Shown piece by piece: positions 1-7,800 of a DNA stretch of 64,000 bases. Each line of letters opens with the position of its first letter. The stretch's first letter is position 1. The DNA is from Caryophanales bacterium UBA5026 (lineage in GTDB: Bacteria; Bacillota_I; Bacilli_A; RF39; UBA660). The notes under the pieces were generated by a model. The model was not told the origin of the DNA, ran no database searches, and saw nothing but the letters and a program-made list of their open reading frames with translations. Where the stretch lies: the NCBI GenBank assembly GCA_002416285.1, contig DICM01000028.1, positions 1-64,000 on the forward strand. Reading direction: 5' to 3'. A program made the translations under genes and the position numbers.

Positions 1-1713
1 AAAGTACCAGTGATCAACTCAAATGCAGGATATCCGATTTTAACGAGTTATGGAGTCGATCTAGATTCGAAAACAACGATTGTGTACGACAATAGAACGG
101 ACATTAAGAACTATTATAGTTTGGATAATGGAACAACCTGGATAGAATATACAGGAGAGTTTAAGTTAGCAACTGGAACGATCAAAGCGAAGAGTGTGAA
201 GACAAGTACGGGACTTGAAGTAAGCACTACTAAGACAGTCGGACTACCAAGTGATGCGATTGGTCAAGCTGCTTATGATGGAAATATCAGTACTTGTATT
301 ACCGGAACAAATAAGTATATGAAAGTTGACTCTAGTATGAGTGAACAAAAAATGTATGTTAAATTTACCGGTACAAATCGTTGGAATGGATATATTTCTT
401 TCTTAAATGAAGAAAAAACTATTATTAATAAATTAACTTTTGATGGTTGGTATGGACCGACAGAAGGTAATTTTGTTGTTCCAAGTGGAACTAAGTGGAT
501 TTTAGTAGATATGACAAGTGGTACAAATGGCACAAATCTCTGTGAAATTACATCAGCAACAGAGCCAGCCTTTAAAGCAGAGAATGGCTATATGTTACTT
601 CATGCGGATCCAACCAAGGCAATTAGAGTTCCATATCAAATGGTGACTATTGATTATTTTCCAACGAGTGTTCAAAAACTATACCGTATTGGGACAACTG
701 GAGACTGGAAAACTTATAATGATCAACCAGTTAAGGTAAATCAAGGTGAAACGATTTATGCAAAAGGAATTGATCAGTACGGAAATGAGACAAGAGTAAC
801 TTCTAGTTATACTGCAAATGTAACGGATGCCTTAGGAACAGCTGCTTATGACGGAAATATCAGTACTTGTATTACCGGAACAAATAAGTATATGAAAGTT
901 GACTCTAGTATGGGTGAACAAAAAATGTATGTTAAATTTACCGGTACAAATCGTTGGAATGGATATATTTCTTTCTTAAATGAAGAAAAAACTATTATTA
1001 ATAAGTTAACCTTTGATGGTTGGTATGGACCGACAGAAGGTAATTTTGTTGTTCCAAGTGGAACTAAGTGGATTTTAGTAGATATGACAAGTGGTACAAA
1101 TGGCGCAAATCTCTGTGAAATCACACCAGCAACAGAGCCAGCCTTTAAAGCAGTGAATGGCTATATGTTACTCCATGCGGATCCAACCAAGGCAATTAGA
1201 ACTCCATATCAAATGGTAACAATCAACTATTTTCCAACAAGCGTACAGCGGTTATACCGAATCGGAACAACTGGAGATTGGCTAAATTATCAGAATCAGC
1301 CAATTAAAGTGAATCAAGGACAGACAATTTATGCGAAAGGAATTGATCAATACGGAAATGAAACGAGAATCATATCTAGTTACACCGCAAACGTGGCTGA
1401 CGCGATAGGAGTAGCAGCATATGATGGGAATGATACCACTTCTGTAAGTCAAAATAATGCCTATATGAGCGTTGATTCTAGTATGGAAGACAAAAAAGTT
1501 TACATAAAATTTGGTGGTATAAATCATTGGAATGGATATATTTCTTTCTTAAATAATGAAAAAACTATTATCAGTAAATTAACTTTTGATGGTTGGTATG
1601 GACCGACAGAGGGAAATTTCACAGTTCCAGTAGGGACAAGGTGGATATTTTTACAATTGACACCAAGTGGAAATAGTGCATCAAAATTATATGAAATAAC
1701 CCCAAAACCATAA
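1..1713 (+). CDS. Repeat-built secreted surface protein, 3' part (5' end outside window)
   Basis: The frame is open from base 1, so the first GTG at 10 is unlikely to be the start and the gene is 5'-truncated. The visible 570 residues alternate two modules. One is a short all-beta module with a pattern like 'YSLDNGTTW..YTG...IKAKS', resembling the chitobiase C-terminal/FN3-like domains of Gram-positive surface proteins. The other is a module of about 100 residues running from 'AAYDGN' to 'LCEIT', with many Trp, Gly and Tyr, as in a carbohydrate-binding beta sandwich. The pair recurs every 191 residues; the third copy ends the protein. No LPxTG, lipobox or C-terminal membrane helix is seen, so any anchor must be in the missing N-terminal part, possibly a prepilin-type helix as in the genes at 11743 and 62391. 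The binding role is inference; a family name cannot be given. Confidence 0.7.
   Translation, partial: KVPVINSNAGYPILTSYGVDLDSKTTIVYDNRTDIKNYYSLDNGTTWIEYTGEFKLATGTIKAKSVKTSTGLEVSTTKTVGLPSDAIGQAAYDGNISTCITGTNKYMKVDSSMSEQKMYVKFTGTNRWNGYISFLNEEKTIINKLTFDGWYGPTEGNFVVPSGTKWILVDMTSGTNGTNLCEITSATEPAFKAENGYMLLHADPTKAIRVPYQMVTIDYFPTSVQKLYRIGTTGDWKTYNDQPVKVNQGETIYAKGIDQYGNETRVTSSYTANVTDALGTAAYDGNISTCITGTNKYMKVDSSMGEQKMYVKFTGTNRWNGYISFLNEEKTIINKLTFDGWYGPTEGNFVVPSGTKWILVDMTSGTNGANLCEITPATEPAFKAVNGYMLLHADPTKAIRTPYQMVTINYFPTSVQRLYRIGTTGDWLNYQNQPIKVNQGQTIYAKGIDQYGNETRIISSYTANVADAIGVAAYDGNDTTSVSQNNAYMSVDSSMEDKKVYIKFGGINHWNGYISFLNNEKTIISKLTFDGWYGPTEGNFTVPVGTRWIFLQLTPSGNSASKLYEITPKP
268..1713 (+). repeat. Tandem 573-bp in-frame repeat, 2 full copies plus a partial third
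   Basis: Copies start at 268, 841 and 1414, exactly 573 bases (191 codons) apart. Copies 1 and 2 differ at only about ten positions over their first 380 bases and diverge more in the last 190. Copy 3 is more diverged and stops at the end of the gene. The near identity of copies 1 and 2 points to recent duplication or gene conversion. Confidence 0.95.
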
Positions 1714-1938
1714 TGACAAAATAGAAAGAAAAAAAATCATCATTATTGCAAGCAACAAAAAAATAGTGAAAGATAAACGAAAGTCTAATTTAGAAAATGA
1801 AATAATTGAAAAAGATAAAGCATCACTTTTTCAAAAGTTCAATAGTAATAAGAAAATCTAGCAAACGCTAGATTTTTTTATTACAAAATATTCATTTATA
1901 ATTGTATTTTATTTGGTATACTAATAGAGGTGAGTTGT
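1714..1938 (+). other. Intergenic stretch with terminator
   Basis: Holds the terminator at 1853-1879. A short frame without ATG or Shine-Dalgarno runs to a stop just before the hairpin and is not convincing as a gene. A TATACT at 1917-1922 could be the -10 of the next gene. Confidence 0.6.
1853..1879 (+). terminator. Rho-independent terminator
   Basis: Stem TCTAGC/GCTAGA with loop AAAC, extended by an A-run and followed by seven T. It ends transcription of the surface protein gene. Confidence 0.9.
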
Positions 1939-3033
1939 ATGACAAATTATGTTTATTCAATAGAGACTGCTTTTTTTGTATTTCCGTTAATTGCATTCTT
2001 ATTTACTTTACCATATGTGATTTATAATTATCATAAATATGGTGCGATTATGATCTTTCGGACTTTGATTGTCTATTCTTTTATTTTATATTTAATGAGT
2101 GTGTATTTCTTAGTAATCTTGCCACTACCATCATTTGAACGGGTAGCAAAGATGACACGCTCTTTTGTCCAATTGATTCCATTTCAATTTGTCGTCGATT
2201 TTTTTAAGGAATCAGGATTTATATGGAGCCAACCGGGTACGTATTTAAAGTCATTAAAGGATCCTAGTTTTTACAATGTAATTTTCAATTTGTTTATGTT
2301 TGTTCCGTTTGGAATTTATTTACGTTACTATTTTAAATGTACTTTTTCGAAAACATTGTTATATTCTTTTTTACTAAGTTTATTTTTTGAATTAACACAA
2401 TTAAGTGGACTATATGGTATCTATCCAAGACCCTATCGTTTATTTGATGTCGATGATCTGATTATAAATACCAGTGGAGGAATAATTGGATACTTAATTA
2501 CTAGTTTTTTGGGATTTTTGCCATCTCGTGAAAAACTTGATAAACTTTCCTATCAAAAGGGTGAGCAAGTTACTATTTATCGAAGATTGGTGGCCTTTCT
2601 AATCGATTGGATTATAGTAAGTGCATGTAATTTAATGATTCGAAATATTTTAATTACCGGTATAATTTATTTCTGTGTTCTTTCACTATTGACGAAAGGA
2701 AGAACAATTGGTAAAAGAATTGTTCAGATTCGCTTAGTTTCGAAAAATGAAATAGCTGTTAAATGGTATGCGTATTTTATTCGTTATGGCTTTCTATATG
2801 GAATTATAATGGGAACTCCATTTTGGATTGTTACAGGATTTACCAAATTTTATTCCAGTGAAAACTTCTTTATTTTAGTCTTGTTACTCATTTCTTCATT
2901 TGTCTTAATTTGTATCTATGTCAAATTCTTTTTTGAATTCTTACGGGCGTTATTGTTTAGTAAAAAACTATTTTTTTATGAGACGATTAGCGGAACAAAA
3001 CACATAAGTACAGTTCGAAAAGAAAGATTATAA
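1939..3033 (+). CDS. VanZ-like / RDD fusion membrane protein
   Basis: A 364-residue multi-pass membrane protein. The N-terminal half has the VanZ-like pattern: helices followed by 'NLFMFVPFGIYL', then 'ELTQL' and 'DVDDLIINTSGGIIGY', the acidic motif typical of VanZ family proteins. The C-terminal third (from about residue 214) is an RDD domain: 'YRRLVAFLIDWII' and 'GRTIGKRIVQIRLV'. VanZ proteins are linked to teicoplanin resistance and envelope functions, and RDD proteins to transport, but the substrate here is unknown. The ATG at 1939 was chosen over the GTG at 1930 because AGAGGTGA lies five bases upstream of it, and the GTG lies inside that site. It is a single gene after a terminator. Confidence 0.85.
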   Translation: MTNYVYSIETAFFVFPLIAFLFTLPYVIYNYHKYGAIMIFRTLIVYSFILYLMSVYFLVILPLPSFERVAKMTRSFVQLIPFQFVVDFFKESGFIWSQPGTYLKSLKDPSFYNVIFNLFMFVPFGIYLRYYFKCTFSKTLLYSFLLSLFFELTQLSGLYGIYPRPYRLFDVDDLIINTSGGIIGYLITSFLGFLPSREKLDKLSYQKGEQVTIYRRLVAFLIDWIIVSACNLMIRNILITGIIYFCVLSLLTKGRTIGKRIVQIRLVSKNEIAVKWYAYFIRYGFLYGIIMGTPFWIVTGFTKFYSSENFFILVLLLISSFVLICIYVKFFFEFLRALLFSKKLFFYETISGTKHISTVRKERL

Positions 3034-3077
3034 TTGTTTTCATAATATGCTATACTGTATAAAAGGAGATAGTTAGT

Positions 3078-3269
3078 ATGAAAGAATATAAAAAAATTAG
3101 GATTGATTTAAGTGCTTGGGGAAGAGAGCCTAAAAGAGATTACATCGAGTTAGCAAATGAAGAAGCGACAAATGGTTGGAAATTAGTTCAGGTGTTCGCA
3201 CCTGCAATTGCTGGATATGGGGCAGCAAAATATTTTGAATTAATATTTGAAAGAGAAAAAGAGCTATAA
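3078..3269 (+). CDS. DUF4177 small protein
   Basis: A 63-residue soluble protein with a good AAGGAG site. The layout 'EYKKIRIDL...' then 'ANEEATNGWKLVQVFAP' and 'YFELIFERE' matches the short DUF4177 family, a beta-alpha-beta fold common in Firmicutes with no known function. It sits 44 bp after the VanZ-RDD gene, and its last bases overlap the convergent gene at 3264. Confidence 0.75.
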   Translation: MKEYKKIRIDLSAWGREPKRDYIELANEEATNGWKLVQVFAPAIAGYGAAKYFELIFEREKEL

Positions 3270-3281
3270 TGCTCTTTTTTT
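3255..3281. terminator. Bidirectional terminator between convergent genes
   Basis: Stem AAGAGC/GCTCTT, loop TATAAT, with an A-run before and a T-run after. Both convergent stop codons (ends at 3269 and 3264) lie inside the hairpin. Confidence 0.85.
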
Positions 3282-3905
3282 ATTGTATGAATGCTTTTCT
3301 AATGATTGGACAAATAGTTTAATAATTCCTGATTTATTATATAATATTTCATAAAGATACACAATTATAAATAATACTGAACCAACGATAGCAGAAACCA
3401 TATCTAACATTGTATCATCTACGCCAGTTTCTAAAACGTGTTGCACATCTGATCCAGAAACTTTGTCAATTAAGAATTCAATACATTCCCATCCACCGGC
3501 AATTAGAAATGTAATTCCTAAAATATAAGTTACATGAAATAAAAGATTTTTATAGGGGTTCTTTTTAAATTCTACCAGAAGTAAAATTGCAATAAATCCA
3601 CTTAGTATTCCAGATAAGAAATGCGTGAATTTATCAAACCATATTGTTTTGTTATAGAGATTAATTCCAGAACCGAGAAATTGGGCTAGAAAAATAAAAA
3701 TATAATATACTAATTTTATTTCTTCTGATACCTCGTAATGTAATATTTTTCTAATTAACCATGGAGCCATCAGGATTGGAATTAAAACTATATAAGTTGG
3801 AATCCGATCTATTTTATCAATTTTTAGATCATGAATAACAAGCATAATGTCGCCAATAATCATACTGATAATAAGTAGCCAATTTACTATTCTCACTTTT
3901 TTCAT
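3264..3905 (-). CDS. YjdF/DUF2238-like integral membrane protein
   Basis: A 213-residue protein with about six membrane helices. Visible motifs are 'FDKFTHFLSG' in the middle, 'GGWECIEFLIDK' and, near the C-terminus, 'GVDDTMLDMVSAIVGS'. This His, Glu, Asp-Asp arrangement inside helices resembles the DUF2238/YjdF family and, more distantly, VanZ-like proteins. The function is unknown. The start is supported by AAGGTGA four bases before ATG on the minus strand. It converges on the DUF4177 gene. Confidence 0.65.
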   Translation of the reverse strand: MKKVRIVNWLLIISMIIGDIMLVIHDLKIDKIDRIPTYIVLIPILMAPWLIRKILHYEVSEEIKLVYYIFIFLAQFLGSGINLYNKTIWFDKFTHFLSGILSGFIAILLLVEFKKNPYKNLLFHVTYILGITFLIAGGWECIEFLIDKVSGSDVQHVLETGVDDTMLDMVSAIVGSVLFIIVYLYEILYNKSGIIKLFVQSLEKHSYNKKRAL

Positions 3906-3994
3906 TTTTTCACCTTCAATTTAATTATAGAATAAATGTGCTGCACTTACAATATTATAACCTCTTTTTATTAGTAAATGTAAAAAAGTAAAAA

Positions 3995-4579
3995 TTATGA
4001 TACAAGTCTTAGACATGCTAATACCATTAACATTAATCCGCTTATCCAACTAATATTAGGACTTTTTTTAATCATTTTGATTCCCAAAAAATAACCTAAT
4101 TGAATTAATAATAAAGTAGATAAAAAACTGAAAATTAAAAAGATGATAGCTCCTTTTGGAACGAGCCCAATTCCAATTCCACTTCCAATAGAATCTAAAG
4201 AAAGCGTTGTTCCTAATATAATTGATTCTTTGATACTTAGATCTTTAGAATGATCAAAATCTGCACTCATTTCATCTGCATACACTTGCAATAGTCGATT
4301 TTTTTTATTTTTGAAGGTTCTTTTTATAATTGTTTCAAACATGCGATAGAAACCCATGAAAAATAAAATGAAAAAGCTTGAAAAGATACAAAAGGAATTA
4401 GGTAAAAAGTTTCGTATAATGTTTGAACAGAAAAGTGAAATTCCTAACAACAATGTACCGATAAAACTTATCATAAAAATTGCAGATTTTGGAATATGAA
4501 TATTACTTATCCCATATGAAATGCTTGTGAAAAAGGAGTCTAGTGATAAAGTAATTGCTAATAATAGAAGTGTTATCAT
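3995..4579 (-). CDS. ytaF: YtaF, MntP-family (sporulation-associated) membrane protein
   Basis: 194 residues in two pseudo-symmetric halves of three helices each, as in MntP manganese exporters. The first half starts with 'ITLSLDSF' and the second with 'LGTTLSLDSIGSGIGIG'. The linker 'ADEMSADFDHSKDLSIKES' is typical of YtaF, the MntP relative that Bacillus makes during sporulation. The longer frame would begin inside the CIRCE operator at 4663; the ATG at 4579 has AAGGTGA six bases upstream and the usual hydrophobic start, so it is preferred. Cation transport is inferred from the family. It is divergent from hsp20. Confidence 0.8.
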   Translation of the reverse strand: MITLLLLAITLSLDSFFTSISYGISNIHIPKSAIFMISFIGTLLLGISLFCSNIIRNFLPNSFCIFSSFFILFFMGFYRMFETIIKRTFKNKKNRLLQVYADEMSADFDHSKDLSIKESIILGTTLSLDSIGSGIGIGLVPKGAIIFLIFSFLSTLLLIQLGYFLGIKMIKKSPNISWISGLMLMVLACLRLVS

Positions 4580-4643
4580 TGCATCACCTTGTATAGTATA
4601 TGCATCATGATGGATGTCACCTAGTAAAAAAGCCCCCATCTTT

Positions 4644-4670
4644 TTAGCACTCACTATTGACAAGTGCTAA
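4644..4670 (+). promoter_or_regulatory. CIRCE operator (HrcA binding site)
   Basis: TTAGCACTC, nine bases, then AAGTGCTAA: 17 of the 18 conserved arm positions of the CIRCE element. It overlaps the -35 box of the hsp20 promoter, so bound HrcA would block RNA polymerase. No hrcA gene lies in this window. Confidence 0.95.
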
Positions 4671-4684
4671 AAAAGTGATATAAT
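4657..4684 (+). promoter_or_regulatory. Sigma-A promoter of hsp20
   Basis: TTGACA at 4657-4662, 16-base spacer, TATAAT at 4679-4684: a consensus promoter whose -35 box lies inside the CIRCE. Confidence 0.9.
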
Positions 4685-4704
4685 GTAATCGTGAGGTGAT
4701 AAGT

Positions 4705-5097
4705 ATGTATTTAGTACCAAAAAAATATTATTTTGATCATATTTTCGATAATTTATTAGAAAATAATGATGATATGTTGATGCGTTCTGATATTTATGAG
4801 AAAGATGGGAGTTATCACTTTGAGGCAGAGCTTCCTGGATTTGATAAATCTGAAATAAAAGTTGATTTTAATAATGGCAATTTAAGTATTAGTGCCGAAA
4901 AGGAAGAGATAAATGAAAGTGATGATAAGAAATATCTTAGAAAGGAACGTATCTATAATAAGATGAATCGTCGTTTCTATTTCGGAGAAAAAATAGATCA
5001 AAATAATATCAAAGCAGAATTTAATAATGGTATACTAAAAGTAGTTCTTCCTAAAATAGAAGAAGAGGAAACAACTACTGCAATTGAAATTCAATAA
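4705..5097 (+). CDS. hsp20: Hsp20 family small heat-shock protein
   Basis: A 130-residue alpha-crystallin-type chaperone that holds unfolding proteins in the cytoplasm. The crystallin domain covers about residues 25-125: 'DIYEKDGSYHFEAELPGFDK' at its start, 'YLRKERIYNKMNRRFYF' in the middle and the terminal 'FNNGILKVVLPK' strand. The C-terminal tail ends 'AIEIQ', and the I-x-I motif fits the oligomerisation anchor of the family. ATG at 4705 has AGGTGA five bases upstream; the GTG at 4696 lies within that site. The consensus promoter with overlapping CIRCE indicates heat induction through HrcA. The gene stands alone, with a terminator directly after. Confidence 0.95.
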   Translation: MYLVPKKYYFDHIFDNLLENNDDMLMRSDIYEKDGSYHFEAELPGFDKSEIKVDFNNGNLSISAEKEEINESDDKKYLRKERIYNKMNRRFYFGEKIDQNNIKAEFNNGILKVVLPKIEEEETTTAIEIQ

Positions 5098-5119
5098 GGA
5101 GAATGAAATCTCCTTTTTA
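5096..5119 (+). terminator. Terminator of hsp20
   Basis: Stem AAGGAG/CTCCTT with an eight-base loop, then a T-run; it overlaps the stop codon. Confidence 0.85.
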
Positions 5120-5120
5120 T

Positions 5121-5149
5121 TTGATTTCTAAAGAGATATTCACTATAAT
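5121..5149 (+). promoter_or_regulatory. Promoter of the alpha/beta hydrolase gene
   Basis: TTGATT at 5121-5126, 17-base spacer, TATAAT at 5144-5149. Confidence 0.75.
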
Positions 5150-5186
5150 TAGAATAAGTAAGTAAAACTTTTTAAGGGGGAAACAA

Positions 5187-6095
5187 ATGCTAGTTTACAT
5201 TTTTATCACAATTATAGTTATAGTTTTTGTCGGTATATTAATATCGTTTAATCGTGATATAAACAAATATAGTCAAAAATTGAAATCTTATAATATAAAA
5301 AAATTTGACACTGAATTTGGAAAGATGAGCTATGTAGAAGAGGGAACTGGAGAGGCAATTTTACTTTCTCATGGTATTTTCGGAGGATATGATCAAGGTT
5401 ATTTAAGTTTAAAAAAATTATTAAAAGGGAATTATAAAAAAATCGCTATTTCTAGGTTTGGATATCCTGGATCGAGTTTACCTAAAAAACCAACTCCAAA
5501 AAATCAATCTAAAGTTTTTGTACAATTGCTCGACGTGTTAAAAATAGATAAAGCTTATATCATTAGTACTTCAGCTGGAGGGGCTTCAGGATTACGATTT
5601 ACTTTAGATTATCCTGAACGAGTAAAAGGGTTAATTCTATTATCTTCTGGAGTTCCTGATAAAAAACGAACAATAGAAGAAGTGCAGAATCTTGGAATGA
5701 TGGGACCACCAAGTTTTATTGTCAATGATTTTACAATGTGGTTTGTATTGAAATATTTTGGATTTGCATTTCGTTCTATGTTAGGTAGTGGAGACAGTAA
5801 GGATTTATTGGCGACGATGTTACCAGTGAAAGAGCGACATAAAGGTGTCATTGCAGATACTAATATCACAAATATTGATATGACACTTCACTATGATGAA
5901 TATCAATTAGAAAATATAAAAGTTCCAATTCTGGTAATCCATGCTAAAGACGATCCAATGGCAAAATATGAAAATATTGAAGCATTTTTAAAAAGGGTAA
6001 ATGCTGATACAGCTATCTATGAAACTGGCGGACATTTGATCGAAGGACACGATTGCTCTAAGGTAATAGAAAAGTTCATAGATAATACAAAATAA
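5187..6095 (+). CDS. Membrane-anchored alpha/beta hydrolase
   Basis: 302 residues: an N-terminal membrane helix (about residues 1-20), then an alpha/beta hydrolase fold. 'LLSHGIFGG' is the oxyanion-hole HG motif. The nucleophile elbow reads 'STSAGG', with Ser at about residue 129 and Thr replacing nothing essential, although the first elbow Gly is replaced by Ser (S-x-S-x-G). The acid is in 'HAKDDPMA' and the catalytic His in 'GGHLIEGH'. A lid-like helical insert runs from about residue 150 to 230. The substrate is unknown; an ester or amide of lipid type is possible. The site AAGGGGG precedes ATG. Monocistronic, with its own consensus promoter. Confidence 0.85.
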   Translation: MLVYIFITIIVIVFVGILISFNRDINKYSQKLKSYNIKKFDTEFGKMSYVEEGTGEAILLSHGIFGGYDQGYLSLKKLLKGNYKKIAISRFGYPGSSLPKKPTPKNQSKVFVQLLDVLKIDKAYIISTSAGGASGLRFTLDYPERVKGLILLSSGVPDKKRTIEEVQNLGMMGPPSFIVNDFTMWFVLKYFGFAFRSMLGSGDSKDLLATMLPVKERHKGVIADTNITNIDMTLHYDEYQLENIKVPILVIHAKDDPMAKYENIEAFLKRVNADTAIYETGGHLIEGHDCSKVIEKFIDNTK

Positions 6096-6118
6096 AAGAT
6101 TTTCAAATTTCTTTTTCC

Positions 6119-6147
6119 TTGACTTATCTATTATTCTAAGATAAGAT
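6119..6147 (+). promoter_or_regulatory. Promoter of the CmpB-like/murI operon
   Basis: TTGACT at 6119-6124, 17-base spacer, TAAGAT at 6142-6147. Confidence 0.65.
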
Positions 6148-6214
6148 GTTAAAGACTAGAAAAAGGTACATATTTTTAATAAAAAATTATTATGTTATAT
6201 AGATGAGGTGTCAT

Positions 6215-6928
6215 ATGAAATTTCAATTGATTGAGTTAGGCTTTTTATTATTTATGACTTATTCGTTCTTAGGTTGGTTATTAGAAGTAATTGTATGTTA
6301 TAAGGATCAGAAAAAGTTTGTTAATCGAGGCTTTTTAATCGGCCCTTTTTGTCCTATTTATGGTGTTGGATCACTACTTATGATCATCCTACTTCATGAT
6401 TATGTTAAAGATATAATCGTATTATTTTGCTTATCGGTGATTGTGTGTTCTATTTTAGAATACGTAACTAGTTATATTATGGAAAAGTTATTTCGAGCAA
6501 GATGGTGGGATTATAGTGATAAGCGATTTAATATCAATGGTCGAGTTTGTCTAGAAACATTAACTCCATTTGGTTTTTTTGGTACACTAATCGTTGCTTA
6601 TATCAATCCATTCTTGTTTTCACTATATTTAGATATTCCAAAGATTGCTGTTCATTTTGTAACTGGTTTTTTCTTAGGATTATTTCTACTTGATTTAGTT
6701 GTTTCATGTAATATTATTATGAGTTTTAAGAAAGTTGCAAGAACGATCAAAAAGGATAGTACTGAAGAGATCACAAAACGAGTTCGGAAGGTACTAACGC
6801 AACAATCTGTTCTTACAAGTAGATTGATGAGAGCGTTTCCTAATGCCCAAGCTACGATTGGAAAATTATCTAAAAAACACTATTTATTTAAATTTGATCG
6901 AGATCGTCATGAAAAGAAGAGAAAATGA
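6215..6928 (+). CDS. Putative ABC-transporter-type membrane protein (CmpB/DUF1113 family)
   Basis: 237 residues with about six membrane helices. 'YSFLGWLLEVIVCY' near the start, 'NRGFLIGPFCPIYGVG', 'LEYVTSYIMEKLF..RWWDYS' and 'NGRVCLETLTPFG' are the conserved blocks of the Pfam family named ABC_trans_CmpB. The family is annotated as an ABC permease, but no ATPase partner is nearby and the role is unproven. The positively charged C-terminal tail of about 60 residues is cytoplasmic. ATG at 6215 follows AGGTG; the frame could extend to 6203, but that ATG overlaps the binding site. It overlaps murI by four bases (ATGA), so the two are translationally coupled. Confidence 0.8.
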   Translation: MKFQLIELGFLLFMTYSFLGWLLEVIVCYKDQKKFVNRGFLIGPFCPIYGVGSLLMIILLHDYVKDIIVLFCLSVIVCSILEYVTSYIMEKLFRARWWDYSDKRFNINGRVCLETLTPFGFFGTLIVAYINPFLFSLYLDIPKIAVHFVTGFFLGLFLLDLVVSCNIIMSFKKVARTIKKDSTEEITKRVRKVLTQQSVLTSRLMRAFPNAQATIGKLSKKHYLFKFDRDRHEKKRK

Positions 6929-7662
6929 TTGGGATATTTGATTCTGGAATTGGTGGAGTAACGGTATTAAAAGAAATAATTAAGTTGCTACCGAACTATC
7001 ATTATTTCTACTATAGTGATTCTAAAAATAACCCATATGGAGATAAAAATCTTGATCAAATTTATAGTATCGTTTATGATGTTGTTGTCTCTCTCATGGA
7101 ACAAGGTTGCACAATAATTGTGATTGCCTGCAATACGGCAAGTGCAATTTGTGTGAATAAACTGAGAGATGAATTTCCTAACTTTCCTTTTGTTGCAATT
7201 GAACCTGCATATAAAATGCTTTATAATGCTGGAGTAACTACAAAAACTTTAGTAATGGCAACTAGAGGGACTATCGAAAGTGAGAGGTTTCAAGCACTTT
7301 ACAAACAATATGATAATGGACATACCATTCTCTATCCATGCATAGGATTGGCTAGTTTAATTGAACTAGGAAATATGGAAGAGGTTTCTAAATACTTAAA
7401 GCAACATTTCCAATATTATCAGAATGTTAAGAATGTAGTACTTGGATGTACCCATTATCCACTTATCAAGGATTTAATAAAGGATGTTTTAGGTGATGTA
7501 ACTTTTTACGATGGCAGTTATGGTGTGGCTCTAGAATTAGAAAGAAAGATCAAGAAACATTGTATAAAGAATAAAACATCTTTGATTGATTTCTATGATT
7601 CTTCTAATGATGTATTCAAAGAGAAAAGATTTTGGAATTTTCTTGAAAAAGGTAAAATTTAA
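6925..7662 (+). CDS. murI: Glutamate racemase
   Basis: 245 residues, normal length for the family. It converts L- to D-glutamate for peptidoglycan stem peptides in the cytoplasm. The substrate loop 'IFDSGIGG' opens the protein; catalytic Cys69 is in 'ACNTAS' and the second catalytic Cys175 in 'LGCTHYPL'. 'YSDSKNNPYGDK' is the usual D-x-x-x-x-P-Y-G block. Start ATG overlaps the previous stop as ATGA. Its presence implies that the organism builds a peptidoglycan wall. Confidence 0.97.
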   Translation: MIGIFDSGIGGVTVLKEIIKLLPNYHYFYYSDSKNNPYGDKNLDQIYSIVYDVVVSLMEQGCTIIVIACNTASAICVNKLRDEFPNFPFVAIEPAYKMLYNAGVTTKTLVMATRGTIESERFQALYKQYDNGHTILYPCIGLASLIELGNMEEVSKYLKQHFQYYQNVKNVVLGCTHYPLIKDLIKDVLGDVTFYDGSYGVALELERKIKKHCIKNKTSLIDFYDSSNDVFKEKRFWNFLEKGKI

Positions 7663-7716
7663 ATAAAATATATGAAGATGAATATTATTTCAACATTATA
7701 TTAAATTAATTTGAAA

Positions 7717-7746
7717 GATTATAGTTGCAAAATTATAATCTTTTTT
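7717..7746 (+). terminator. Terminator after murI
   Basis: Stem GATTATA/TATAATC followed by TTTTTT. Confidence 0.8.
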
Positions 7747-7748
7747 AT

Positions 7749-7777
7749 TTGTCAAAAGTTCTAATTTCTCTTATAGT
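7749..7777 (+). promoter_or_regulatory. Promoter of the thioester adhesin/sortase operon
   Basis: TTGTCA at 7749-7754, 17-base spacer, TATAGT at 7772-7777. Confidence 0.75.
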
Positions 7778-7800
7778 ATCTTTCTATGAAAGGAGAAATT

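Noticed and set aside
268..1413. Open frames on the minus strand within the surface-protein repeats
   Set aside because: They mirror the coding repeat, recur with it, and have no ribosome binding site or known domain.
1714..1860. Short open frame of about 50 codons ending before the terminator
   Set aside because: No ATG, no Shine-Dalgarno, only a late GTG; most likely chance or a degraded tail.
4580..4663. Longer N-terminus for YtaF starting at 4663
   Set aside because: It would begin within the CIRCE operator, lacks a binding site and adds residues foreign to the family.
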